Positions 24,896 to 33,219 of a stretch of 46,373 bases of DNA are shown here, piece by piece. The notes beneath the pieces were generated by a model. The model worked only from the letters and a program-made list of their open reading frames with translations. It was not told the DNA's origin and did no database searches. The stretch comes from an uncultured Oceanospirillaceae bacterium. Its GTDB lineage: Bacteria; Pseudomonadota; Gammaproteobacteria; Pseudomonadales; Balneatricaceae. The stretch is from contig CAKZOD010000096.1 of the NCBI GenBank assembly GCA_937136055.1, forward strand, positions 1 through 46,373. The letters run 5' to 3'. The stretch's first letter is position 1. Every line of letters begins with the position of its first letter. Both the position numbers and the translations under genes were made by a program.

Positions 24896-25342
24896 CTGAG
24901 CCCCCTAAAATTAAGGAAAATGAGAGCCGTTGTCTGTGCGATATAAGATGTGCCTTGATCAACGGTGCTCTGATTTATGCAATGATTGATCTAAAGTTTG
25001 TTCGTTTGAGGTGTTATTAGTTTAAAATCAGCAAGCTTCAATGTGAGTGAGAAAGTTCCACATATCCTCAAATAGCACTTATTAAACCCACTGATTTTTA
25101 AATCGACTGATACTAAAAGTATAGTCTGTAATTACTAATATGACCCAGTTACGCCATTAAAATTCCCATAGTGAGTGATTTAATGGTGATCCACAACCCG
25201 TTTGTACGTATTTGTAAGGCCCCAAAAAGGCTTTAACATACAAAGCTAATACACTGTTCTGTTTGAAATATTTAAGTTCGGTCGCATATAGTAAATAGAA
25301 TCACTGCTTTATTGTTTTCACTCACCTCTTGCGAGTAGCGCT
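24896..25342. other. 447-base intergenic region between divergent pdhA and ABC exporter
   Basis: No gene found. The region is AT-rich and should hold both divergent promoters. A perfect short dyad ATACT-AAA-AGTAT (25110-25122) could be an operator. GGCCCCAAAAAGGC near 25219-25232 is a weak fold-back. Nothing else stands out. Confidence 0.4.
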
Positions 25343-27124
25343 ATGTCTGACAAAAAGACCGCCCGAAAATCTTCTAAAACGATTTCAATATTGCTGGCCT
25401 TTGCAATGCCTTACAAAAAGACCATGCTGTTCGCTTCCTTAGCACTGATCTTTACGGCGGGAATTACGCTATCTATCGGCCAAGGACTAAGGTTGATGAT
25501 CGATAGTGGGTTTGTGGCGCAATCAAGCAGCCAATTGAATAGCACCACTTTAATCATGCTAGCTTTAACGCTACTAATGGCAATAGGTACCTATATTCGC
25601 TTTTATTTGATGTCATGGTTAGGAGAGCGGGTGTGCGCTGATGTCAGAAAAGCGGTTTTTAATCACTTGATTGAGCTTCATCCGAGCTATTTTGAAGTGA
25701 ATCAATCAGGTGAAATTATGTCGCGTATCACAACTGATACCACGCTATTGCAAACCATTATTGGCTCATCCTTATCAATGGCACTGCGCAGTGGATTAAT
25801 GTTTCTCGGCGCGCTCATTATGCTTTTACTGACGGATGCTAAGCTCACGGCGATTGTGTTTGTCACTGTGCCTGTTGTGTTGCTGCCCATTCTTATTTAT
25901 GGCAGACGCGTGCGTGAATTATCAAGGCGCACCCAAGATACTGTGGCTGATGTTGGCACTTATGCAGGGGAAATCATTCAGCAGTTAAAAACAGTACAAA
26001 GCTATTCTAAAGAGCAGTTTGAAAATGCAGCCTTTGCCGCCCAAGTAGAGGAAAGCTTTGATGTTGGAAAACTGCGCATCAAACAGCGTGCTTTACTGAT
26101 TGCCGCTGTATTAATTCTTGTTTTTTCTTCGGTTGCAGGACTTGTTTGGTTAGGAGGCAGCGCCGTTATTTCAGGGGAGATGAGTGCAGGGCATCTAGGT
26201 GCTTTTATTTTCTATGCAATTTTAATGGCAAGCTCAGTGACAACAGTTTCACAAGTATGGGGGGATTTACAACGTGCAGCTGGGGCAAGTGAGCGTTTAG
26301 TGGAGCTTCTTCAGGAGCAAAGCAATATCACATCAAATACAGTGACAGATCGACAACCTGAAGACTTATCGACCACTTTGGCATTTCACGATGTGACTTT
26401 TAGCTACCCATCGCGTTTAGAGCAGGCTTCTTTAAAAGGCTTAGATTTTATCGTTAAGCCAGGTCAGAGCGTGGCATTAGTTGGACCTTCAGGAGCAGGC
26501 AAATCAACAGTCTTCGAGCTTGTACAACGTTTTTATGATCCGCAACAGGGCAAGCTTACTTTTGGCGATGTTGATATTAGGGAATTGAATCACAATAGCC
26601 TGAGAGATCAAATGGCATTGGTACCTCAACAGCCTGTGTTGTTTAGTAATGATGTGTTTTATAACATTGCATACGCCTGTGAAGGTGCCAGTGAAGCACA
26701 AGTCATTGAAGCGGCAAAAGCAGCTAATGCCCATGATTTTATTATGCAGCTGCCAAACCAGTACCAAACTTTTTTAGGAGAAAAAGGTGTACGACTCAGT
26801 GGCGGTCAAAAGCAGCGTATAGCCATTGCTAGAGCTATCCTCAAAAACCCAAGAGTTTTGCTACTCGATGAAGCAACCAGTGCATTAGATGCACAAAGCG
26901 AAGCGAAAGTGCAACAAGCATTAACACGCTTAATGAAAGACAGAACCACGATTATTATTGCGCATCGTTTAGCAACGATTCTAGATGCTGATCATATTGT
27001 CGTAATCGAAGATGGGTCTGTAATCGCACAAGGCACACATCAATCATTACTGGTCGATTGTCCGCTGTATAAAAAGTTAGCTGATTTACAATTTACAGAA
27101 GGAACTCAACTCAATAGAGATTAA
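25343..27124 (+). CDS. ABC exporter, fused permease and ATPase (MsbA/BmrA-like half-transporter)
   Basis: 593 residues. Six-helix ABC membrane domain (~20-310; LSIGQGLRLMIDSGF, RVCADVRKAVFNHLIELHPSYFE, SGEIMSRITTDTTLLQ), then the nucleotide-binding domain: Walker A GPSGAGKST (~379-388), Q-loop VPQQPVLFS, signature LSGGQKQR (~485), Walker B VLLLDEATSALD (~505), H-loop IIAHRL. Works as a homodimer exporting lipids or drugs; substrate unknown. It lacks the kdo-gene context of true msbA, so a general or lipid-like exporter is the safer call. The start follows GAGTAGCGCT, a weak ribosome site. Confidence 0.9.
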   Translation: MSDKKTARKSSKTISILLAFAMPYKKTMLFASLALIFTAGITLSIGQGLRLMIDSGFVAQSSSQLNSTTLIMLALTLLMAIGTYIRFYLMSWLGERVCADVRKAVFNHLIELHPSYFEVNQSGEIMSRITTDTTLLQTIIGSSLSMALRSGLMFLGALIMLLLTDAKLTAIVFVTVPVVLLPILIYGRRVRELSRRTQDTVADVGTYAGEIIQQLKTVQSYSKEQFENAAFAAQVEESFDVGKLRIKQRALLIAAVLILVFSSVAGLVWLGGSAVISGEMSAGHLGAFIFYAILMASSVTTVSQVWGDLQRAAGASERLVELLQEQSNITSNTVTDRQPEDLSTTLAFHDVTFSYPSRLEQASLKGLDFIVKPGQSVALVGPSGAGKSTVFELVQRFYDPQQGKLTFGDVDIRELNHNSLRDQMALVPQQPVLFSNDVFYNIAYACEGASEAQVIEAAKAANAHDFIMQLPNQYQTFLGEKGVRLSGGQKQRIAIARAILKNPRVLLLDEATSALDAQSEAKVQQALTRLMKDRTTIIIAHRLATILDADHIVVIEDGSVIAQGTHQSLLVDCPLYKKLADLQFTEGTQLNRD

Positions 27125-27202
27125 AACGAGGTTTTTGGGGGAGGCATTAAGAATTGAGAGCTGGGAAGCTAACACGAGGAAGAGGGTAGGTGATGCTTAC
27201 TA

Positions 27203-27268
27203 CTTGAGCCTGCAAAAAAAGCGGGCTCAAGCAACGCACTTAAGTATAATGTTAAGTGTTATTTATTT
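27203..27268 (+). terminator. Two hairpins between the ABC exporter and the 43-aa gene
   Basis: First, CTTGAGCCTGC (27203-27213) pairs with GCGGGCTCAAG (27221-27231, one G-T pair) around A7, with no U-tract. Second, CACTTAA (27237-27243) pairs with TTAAGTG (27252-27258) and is followed by TTATTTATTT on the plus strand, a weak terminator for the exporter. The stems also lie just after the stop of the minus-strand small gene and may protect its mRNA end. Confidence 0.5.
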
Positions 27269-27394
27269 CTCAGGGTCTTGATCAATCAGTGATTTAACTT
27301 TAAACCAGCCCCAAACCATAGCGGCAGTCATACCAGCGATACCTAACAAACTAGGCCATAAAGTTTCAAATACATACGGGTCGATACCAAACAT
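27263..27394 (-). CDS. 43-residue single-pass membrane protein
   Basis: Reads MFGIDPYVFETLWPSLLGIA continuing GMTAAMVWGWFKVKSLIDQDPEK. Central hydrophobic stretch (~11-30), a W-G-W-F interface and a charged cytoplasmic tail predict one TM helix. The start is secured by AAGGAGGA six bases before the ATG, one of the strongest ribosome sites in the window. I do not recognise the family, but its size and shape resemble small accessory subunits of respiratory or transport complexes. An FNR/ANR-like box is centred about 62 bases upstream of the start, which suggests induction when oxygen is low. It is divergent from the TRAP genes. Confidence 0.75.
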   Translation of the reverse strand: MFGIDPYVFETLWPSLLGIAGMTAAMVWGWFKVKSLIDQDPEK

Positions 27395-27449
27395 AATCTT
27401 TCCTCCTTAAGTGATGGGTAAACAATACCCTTTTGGCGTCTTAAGTTTT

Positions 27450-27463
27450 TTGATCTAGCGCAA
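27450..27463 (-). promoter_or_regulatory. FNR/ANR-like box upstream of the 43-aa gene
   Basis: TTGAT-CTAG-CGCAA compared with the FNR/ANR consensus TTGAT-N4-ATCAA: left half perfect, right half three of five. A minus-strand TATTGT (-10-like, 27422-27427) is placed so that the box would centre near -41, the class II activator position. Inference from pattern and spacing. Confidence 0.5.
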
Positions 27464-27509
27464 GAAATGAAGTTGATTGGTAATAGTTAGTGGGGTGATA
27501 GTTGTTTTT

Positions 27510-27523
27510 TTGATCTAGGTCAA
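27510..27523. promoter_or_regulatory. Second FNR/ANR-like box, between the 43-aa gene and the TRAP operon
   Basis: TTGAT-CTAG-GTCAA matches the consensus at nine of ten positions and shares TTTTTTGATCTAG with the box at 27450. Toward the TRAP genes an AT-rich TTTAAT (27552-27557) lies at a distance that would put the box near -47. It may serve either strand. The rest of 27395-27726 holds no gene I can support. Confidence 0.5.
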
Positions 27524-27726
27524 GTTCTATCAGGAAGCTAGTTTCTAGCTATTTAATATAGATTGTATATGATTTTAGATTGAAACTTCTGTTAATTGAT
27601 TGAATTAATAAGTCTTTGTCGTTATGGTCTGAGCTTTATAAAACGATGGGCCGTGCACATCGCATTGTCCCTCATCAATGAATCCATTTTACATTTAGTT
27701 TTACTAATTAATTCACAGGTATTGCT

Positions 27727-28269
27727 TTGCTTTTTCCAGATAAGATCCACTATTTAATCCACTCCCTTGTAGAAAAAATTTGCACCTATTTACTCATTTC
27801 ACTGATTGTTAGTGAAATTAGCACCGTTTTACTGCGCTACATTTATGATGTGGGCTTTTTAAAGTTACATGACTTTGCGCTCTATAGTTTTAGTGTATTA
27901 GTGGTGATGAGCATTATTTATACCTATGGGCGTAATAATCACGTCAGGGTTGATGTATTTAGAGAAAAACAACAACCAAAGATGCAACAGCTGGTTGATG
28001 TAATATCTATCGTTTTGTTCTTGATTCCTTTTTTCTTCTTAACCCTTTACTGGGTTTGGCCCGATATTGTCTACGCGTGGCAGATCACTGAAGGGTCTAG
28101 AGAAACAGGTGGATTACCTGGATTATTTATTGTGAAAAGCAGTTTGCCATTGATGTGTATTTTGATGATTGCGCAATCGTTGTTCATCATTCTTAGACGT
28201 GGCCAATTTATGACATTCAATGAAGAGGATAAACCGCAAAATCTTGTTAACACACAGGAGGCGGTATGA
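27727..28269 (+). CDS. TRAP transporter small permease, DctQ type
   Basis: 180 residues with four TM helices (~13-33, ~48-67, ~90-110, ~133-152), the DctQ layout. The TTG start is preceded by CAGGT seven bases upstream; no ATG is available before the first helix. NNHVRVDVFREKQQPKMQQLVDVIS is the usual conserved loop after TM2 (H-V-R-V-D). Its last bases overlap the DctM start (ATGA), showing translational coupling. Forms the membrane unit with DctM. Confidence 0.9.
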   Translation: MLFPDKIHYLIHSLVEKICTYLLISLIVSEISTVLLRYIYDVGFLKLHDFALYSFSVLVVMSIIYTYGRNNHVRVDVFREKQQPKMQQLVDVISIVLFLIPFFFLTLYWVWPDIVYAWQITEGSRETGGLPGLFIVKSSLPLMCILMIAQSLFIILRRGQFMTFNEEDKPQNLVNTQEAV

Positions 28270-29873
28270 GCATTGAATCTATTTGGTTAAGTATTCTACT
28301 GATTTCCCTACTGTGTGCGATCATGAGTGGTATGCCTGTCATGCTTGCTATTGCTGGTGTACCTGTAGTTATTGGCGTAATTGCCTCTTTCTTTGGTCAC
28401 TTTGATCTATCGTTTTTTGGCGCTTTCCCGCAACGCGTCTTTGGCATCATGGACAATGGTTTATTAATCGCTATTCCGCTCTTTGTGATGATGGGCATTT
28501 TGCTGGAACGCTCACGCATCGCTGAGCGCATGTTACTCATTATGGCGAGCTTTTTCGGCGGTTCGCGATCTGGATTAGCTTATTCTGTACTTATTGTCAG
28601 TACTTTAATCGCGGCATCTACAGGCATCATTGGTGCAACAATAGTAATGTTGGGCCTAATTAGCTTACCTGCACTGTTAAAAGCAGGTGTATCTGTTCGC
28701 CTATCCAGCGGCTTAATCTGCGCATCAGGTACTTTAGGGCAGATTATCCCGCCATCCATCGTGCTTATTTTGCTCGGTGATCAAATATCAAATGCCTATA
28801 TAGAAGCGCAACAAAATGCAGGTAATTTTGCACCTGATCCAGTCTCCGTTGGTGATTTATTTGCCGGTGCTATTTTGCCAGGATTATTACTAGTCGCTCT
28901 ATATGCACTGTACGTTTTTATCCATAGTTTGTTTGATAAAACGCCGGTTAAAAACACAGTGCGCAATGAGCAGGGAGGTGCTGATAACGCACAAAGCTCC
29001 TCGATAGTTAAATACTCTTGGCATGAAGTTGCCACGGTCTTTTTTCCGCCAATTTTGCTTATTGCCGCAGTGTTAGGGTCGATACTGTTAGGTGTTGCCA
29101 CACCAACAGAAGCCGCTGCCGTTGGGGTAGCGGGCACATTATTAATTGCTGCTGCCAATAGCGAGCAGGCATCCAAAAAAACGAAGATGTTAATACTGCT
29201 AGGTACGGTCAGTGCGTTTTGTTTAGTGGTGTTGATCTCTTTGAATGCTGCCAAAATTGATCTAAGCGCTGAGCAAATTTCTTTAGAAGTTGGGACTTTA
29301 CTAGCGTTTTTATTAAGCGCTTTGCTGGTAGTAGCTATACTTATATCCACACGTCAGCTGATGATTGATAATGTGCTTAAAAGCGCCGTTCAACAAAGTG
29401 TCAGTGTCTCGGGCATGGTGTTTGCAATTATTATTGCAGCGTCGATGTTATCGCTAGTTTTTAGAGGGTTTGAAGGTGACGAAATGGTCGCGCATTTGCT
29501 CTCTAATATTCCAGGGGATAAATGGGGTGCGCTGATTGCTGTAATGGTTGTGGTGTTCTTACTCGGTTTTATTTTAGAGTTTGTTGAAATTCTATTTATT
29601 GTTATTCCTTTAGTTGGCCCCGTTATCCTAGGGATGGATTTTAATCCTATTTGGTTCGCTATTATGATCGCAATAAATTTACAGACCAGTTTTTTAACAC
29701 CGCCATTTGGTTTTGCGCTATTTTACTTTCGCTCAGTAGCGCCTAAAAGCATCACAACAATTGATATCTATAAGTCTGTGATTCCATTTGTTATTATTCA
29801 AATCATCGCCATGGGAATACTTGTCGCATTCCCAGAGTTGGTAACTTGGTTACCAGAACTCGTTTTCCAATAA
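28266..29873 (+). CDS. TRAP transporter large permease, DctM type
   Basis: 535 residues, about 12-14 TM helices. DctM features: GMPVMLAIAGVPVVIGVI, FPQRVFGIMDNGLLIAIPLFVMMGILLERS, GIIGATIVMLGLISLPALLKAG, SGTLGQIIPPSIVLILLGDQ and the C-terminal NLQTSFLTPPFGFALFYFRS. AGGAGG precedes the ATG. Length is at the upper end for DctM because of a loop around residues 220-250 and an extra helix pair (~310-360). Uses the Na+ gradient to import the ligand delivered by DctP. Confidence 0.93.
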   Translation: MSIESIWLSILLISLLCAIMSGMPVMLAIAGVPVVIGVIASFFGHFDLSFFGAFPQRVFGIMDNGLLIAIPLFVMMGILLERSRIAERMLLIMASFFGGSRSGLAYSVLIVSTLIAASTGIIGATIVMLGLISLPALLKAGVSVRLSSGLICASGTLGQIIPPSIVLILLGDQISNAYIEAQQNAGNFAPDPVSVGDLFAGAILPGLLLVALYALYVFIHSLFDKTPVKNTVRNEQGGADNAQSSSIVKYSWHEVATVFFPPILLIAAVLGSILLGVATPTEAAAVGVAGTLLIAAANSEQASKKTKMLILLGTVSAFCLVVLISLNAAKIDLSAEQISLEVGTLLAFLLSALLVVAILISTRQLMIDNVLKSAVQQSVSVSGMVFAIIIAASMLSLVFRGFEGDEMVAHLLSNIPGDKWGALIAVMVVVFLLGFILEFVEILFIVIPLVGPVILGMDFNPIWFAIMIAINLQTSFLTPPFGFALFYFRSVAPKSITTIDIYKSVIPFVIIQIIAMGILVAFPELVTWLPELVFQ

Positions 29874-29895
29874 GAAATATATTTAAGGGGTTAAT

Positions 29896-30963
29896 ATGGA
29901 ACGTAGAAAGTTTTTACAAGGGGCCGCTATTGCCGGAGCTGGCGTTGCAATCACCAGTGCACCAGCGATTGCCAGTGGGAAGATCCAATGGAAATTACCA
30001 ACCAGTTTTCCTGCTAAAGCGCCAGGTGTCGGCACCAACGTCACGAGCTTTGCAAAGCGTGTTGAGGCGATGTCAGGTGGCCGCTTAAGCTTAAAAGTCT
30101 ACTCAGGTGGTGAATTGGTACCCCCATTTGCAGTAGAAGATGCCGTACAAAAAGGCACTGCTGAAATTGGTCATAGCACGCCGTATTATTCAGCGGGCAA
30201 AAACTCAGCAATTCACTTTTTCAGCACAGTACCTTTTGGCATGACAGCAACAGAACACGTTGCTTGGTTGCGCCACGGCGGTGGTCAAGAGCTTTGGGAT
30301 GAGATCTATGCTGAGCGTGGTCTTAAAGGCTTCTACAGTGGTAACTCAGGTACACAATCAGGGGGCTGGTTCAAAAAAGAAATTAACTCTGTGAAAGATC
30401 TTTCAGGTTTGAACATGCGTATCGCAGGTTTAGGCGGTGAAGCAATGCGTAAACTGGGTGTAAACGCAATTTTGCTACCGCCACCAGAGATTTTCCCAGC
30501 GTTTAAATCAGGTGCGATTGATGCCGCTGAGTGGGTTGGGCCAATGCTAGACCAAGCGTTTGGTTTAAATAAGATCACGGATCTTTGCTACACGCCAGCA
30601 TTTCATGAGCCAGGTGCTGCACTTGAAATTGTGGTTAATAAAGATGCTTTTAACGATCTGCCAAAAGATCTACAAGCAATTGTAGAAGAAGCGGCAAGAG
30701 CGACCTCTGTTGAAACATTAGCACAGTTTGATTACTTCAATACTCAAGCAATGATCAAGCTTAAAGAAAAGGGTGTGCAGTTTAAAGAGTTCCCTGAAGA
30801 TGTCATTACGGCCTTAAAAGGCGCGACTGCTGAAGTGATGGATGATCTTGCAAAAGAGAATCCGCAATTCGCTAAAGTTCAAAAGAGCTACAACGATTTC
30901 TTAACCCCTGCGACTGAATACGCAAACCTTTTCCAAGGTGCAATTTACCGTCAAAGAAGTTAG
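29896..30963 (+). CDS. TRAP transporter substrate-binding protein, TakP-like
   Basis: 355 residues with a Tat-type signal (ERRKFLQGAAIAGAGVAITS then APAIA). The mature part follows TakP closely in pattern: WKLPTSFP, FAKRVEAMSGGRLSLKVYSGGELVPPF, VQKGTAEIGHSTPYYSAGK, GGWFKKEINSVKDLSGLNMR, FPAFKSGAIDAAEWVGP. TakP proteins bind 2-oxo acids through a conserved Arg/Gln/Glu/Trp set plus a cation; the Arg in LNMRIAG and the Glu-Trp in AAEWVGP are present. With amaA/amaB downstream, a lysine-derived 2-oxo or cyclic imino acid, or pipecolate, is a reasonable ligand guess. Confidence 0.9.
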   Translation: MERRKFLQGAAIAGAGVAITSAPAIASGKIQWKLPTSFPAKAPGVGTNVTSFAKRVEAMSGGRLSLKVYSGGELVPPFAVEDAVQKGTAEIGHSTPYYSAGKNSAIHFFSTVPFGMTATEHVAWLRHGGGQELWDEIYAERGLKGFYSGNSGTQSGGWFKKEINSVKDLSGLNMRIAGLGGEAMRKLGVNAILLPPPEIFPAFKSGAIDAAEWVGPMLDQAFGLNKITDLCYTPAFHEPGAALEIVVNKDAFNDLPKDLQAIVEEAARATSVETLAQFDYFNTQAMIKLKEKGVQFKEFPEDVITALKGATAEVMDDLAKENPQFAKVQKSYNDFLTPATEYANLFQGAIYRQRS

Positions 30964-30974
30964 AGATTAAATAT

Positions 30975-31012
30975 CACATTGAGGCTGCTAGGTATGCGGT
31001 GGCCTTAATGTG
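30975..31012 (+). terminator. Hairpin after dctP (possible attenuator)
   Basis: CACATTGAGGC (30975-30985) pairs with GCCTTAATGTG (31002-31012), an 11-bp stem with one G-T pair and a 16-base loop. The tail is only ATGTGTCTTT, so it looks more like an mRNA-end stabiliser or partial terminator that sets dctP level above the downstream genes. Confidence 0.5.
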
Positions 31013-31025
31013 ATGTGTCTTTCAA

Positions 31026-31634
31026 GTGGAAACCATTCTCATTAGTCATGTAAATGCACCCTCAACACCATCTTATTTAATTATTTCCGATATCTTTGGC
31101 GATTCAGCTGCGCTAAGGCGTTTCGCAGATGCACTTGGCAAACCTTTTCAGGTTATCTCACCTTATCCAAAACTCATCCCATTTATAGATGAGGCGGATG
31201 CTTATCAGTATTTTATGCAGCATGTTGGCTTGCAGGGGTACGCGAAAAAGATTGAGCAACAACTCGATAATTTAACATCGCCTGCTAATGTGATTGCATT
31301 TAGTGTTGGCGCTTCATCAATGTGGTTGCTTAGTGACACGTTAGCTAAAAAGACTTGCAGTAATATAGCGCAAGTAGATTGTTTTTATAGTGCTCAAATT
31401 CGCCATCATTTAGCGATAGAACCTCAATTATCTCTGCGTTTTATTTTTCCCATCGAAGAAATGCATTTTGATGTCGACAGCGTGATTCAACAACTCGGCA
31501 CAAAAGCCAACGTTAATGTGATCAAAACACCTTGGAGACATGGATTTATGAACGCGTTATCTATCAATTTTTCAGATACGGGCTATAAGCACTGCCTTAA
31601 TCAATTGAAAAATGGGCGTTGTATAAAGGATTAA
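31026..31634 (+). CDS. Small alpha/beta-hydrolase-like protein (dienelactone hydrolase-like)
   Basis: 202 residues from a GTG start; no ATG fits, and the ribosome site is poor. Pattern: YLIISDIFGDSAALRRFADALG (first strand and oxyanion turn), VIAFSVGASSMWLLSD with the G-x-S-x-G-type elbow altered to F-S-V-G-A-S, and a late PWRHGFMN supplying a possible catalytic His. In dienelactone hydrolases the nucleophile is Cys or Ser; here Ser of FSVG is the candidate. It sits between TRAP and amaA, so a role in lysine/pipecolate metabolism is possible but undemonstrated. The 31635-31952 gap before amaA carries no other gene. Confidence 0.55.
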   Translation: METILISHVNAPSTPSYLIISDIFGDSAALRRFADALGKPFQVISPYPKLIPFIDEADAYQYFMQHVGLQGYAKKIEQQLDNLTSPANVIAFSVGASSMWLLSDTLAKKTCSNIAQVDCFYSAQIRHHLAIEPQLSLRFIFPIEEMHFDVDSVIQQLGTKANVNVIKTPWRHGFMNALSINFSDTGYKHCLNQLKNGRCIKD

Positions 31635-31952
31635 TGTACACCTTTCAATTGCACCTTTATTAAAAAACCAACCCAGAATGAGCGTAAAACCGCGTAATAT
31701 AAGATTGGCGCAATCATAACTAACTCATTGTTTTAAAATAATAAAACAACAACATTTATTGATGCTATAAAAAATACCTTATACCCCCTATAGAAAAACT
31801 AGTCAGCCCTCCTTATTGCTTTAGCTCTTTATCTTTAATAATTTATTGTCATCTTTTGAGGCGGCAAAAAATATATTAGCGCCGTGCTTTTACATTGTGA
31901 CTCATCACGGAGTATCATCCACTACTTTGTTGATTTGTATGAGGAAAAGTCG

Positions 31953-33215
31953 TTGGAAAATTTATGGCAACAATGTCAAAAAACACTAAGCTGCGAGCAA
32001 CTTGAAAACAACATAGATACCGATGTTGCAATAGTGGGTGCAGGTTTCACAGGGTTATCGACTGCACTTCATCTCGCTAAGTTAGGCGTTAATGTGACTG
32101 TAGTTGAAGCGCAAGAGGTAGGTTATGGCGCATCAGGTAGAAATGTCGGCTTAACAAACGCAGGGCTCTGGATAATGCCTAGCGAAACAGAGCGTTTATT
32201 GGGTAGCCAACAGGGCAGAGAGTTAAATCAATTACTGATTGATGCGCCTAAATATGTTCATCAATTGATTCAGGAACAACAACTCGACTGTGACTTAATG
32301 ACAAATGGCACATTGCATTTAGCACACAGTAAATCAGCCCTTAGTTATTTGAAAGACAGGCAAGCGCAACTGACAGAATATGGCGCACAGATTGAGTATT
32401 TAGATCAGCAACAAACCTTTGCTAAATCACAAGCAGAAGGTTATCACGGCGCATTAATGGATTTGAATGCAGGTACCGTTCAGCCGCTTAAATACTGCTT
32501 AGCGCTTGCCAGATTAGCACAGCAACAAGGTGTAAAAATCTACCAGAAAAGTGGCATAACGCAGATTGAAAAGAAGGCTGATAAATTCGTACTTAACAGT
32601 GCTAAAGGTCAAATCAAAGCAAATAAAGTGGTATTGGCAACAAATGCTTATGAGCAATATTTAAACAATAATAACAAGTTGTTTACGCCATTATATTTTT
32701 GCCAATTAGCCAGTGAGCCACTTTCAAAAGAACAAAGAGAGCACTGCCTACCAGATAACAATGGCTGTTGGGATAGTGGTGCAGTAATGCGCTCTTTTAG
32801 AACTGACAGTGCAGGGCGCTTAATAGTCGGCACGGTGGGTAATATTCACACCAATGGCGCCAAAGCCTTTAAGCAATGGTCAGAACATGTGGTGAAAAAC
32901 ACCTTTCCAAAAATTGGAAAATTAGAATACAGCTACGGGTGGTCAGGCTGTATTGCAAAGAGTCACAATAACATTCCACAAGTTTTAGAGTTAGAAAAGA
33001 ATATTGTGCAAGTTGTTGGTTACAGCGGCAGAGGCATAGCGGGAGGAACCGTTGTTGGGCGTGAATTAGCGAATTATCTCAACGGTAATATCAGCCAAGC
33101 CCAACTCGCCTTACCCGTTAATAAAGCAAAAAATATTAGTTTTAATCAAGTACGGGCCGCCGTTTATGAAATCGGTTGTCAGTTATCACACATCAGTGAT
33201 CATTTAATAAGGTAG
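31953..33215 (+). CDS. amaA: L-pipecolate oxidase (FAD-dependent)
   Basis: 420 residues from TTG 31953, chosen because TGAGGAAAA lies 7 bases upstream and the resulting length and N-terminus (ENLWQQC) match Pseudomonas AmaA (about 428); a GTG at 31884 would add 23 residues. DAO-type FAD oxidase: Rossmann motif VAIVGAGFTGLSTALHLAKLG (~23-43), then GYGASGRNVGLTNAGLWI, GTLHLAH, GTVQPLKY and the C-terminal GYSGRGIAGGTVVGRELA that closes the flavin site. Oxidises L-pipecolate to delta-1-piperideine-6-carboxylate in the D-lysine/pipecolate route. The next gene encodes the dehydrogenase for the product, four bases away. Confidence 0.85.
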   Translation: MENLWQQCQKTLSCEQLENNIDTDVAIVGAGFTGLSTALHLAKLGVNVTVVEAQEVGYGASGRNVGLTNAGLWIMPSETERLLGSQQGRELNQLLIDAPKYVHQLIQEQQLDCDLMTNGTLHLAHSKSALSYLKDRQAQLTEYGAQIEYLDQQQTFAKSQAEGYHGALMDLNAGTVQPLKYCLALARLAQQQGVKIYQKSGITQIEKKADKFVLNSAKGQIKANKVVLATNAYEQYLNNNNKLFTPLYFCQLASEPLSKEQREHCLPDNNGCWDSGAVMRSFRTDSAGRLIVGTVGNIHTNGAKAFKQWSEHVVKNTFPKIGKLEYSYGWSGCIAKSHNNIPQVLELEKNIVQVVGYSGRGIAGGTVVGRELANYLNGNISQAQLALPVNKAKNISFNQVRAAVYEIGCQLSHISDHLIR

Positions 33216-33219
33216 CAAT

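Noticed and set aside
25343..27124. True msbA (lipid A flippase)
   Set aside because: General MsbA-like architecture, but no lpxK/kdsB neighbours and no diagnostic motif; an unspecified ABC exporter is the safer call.
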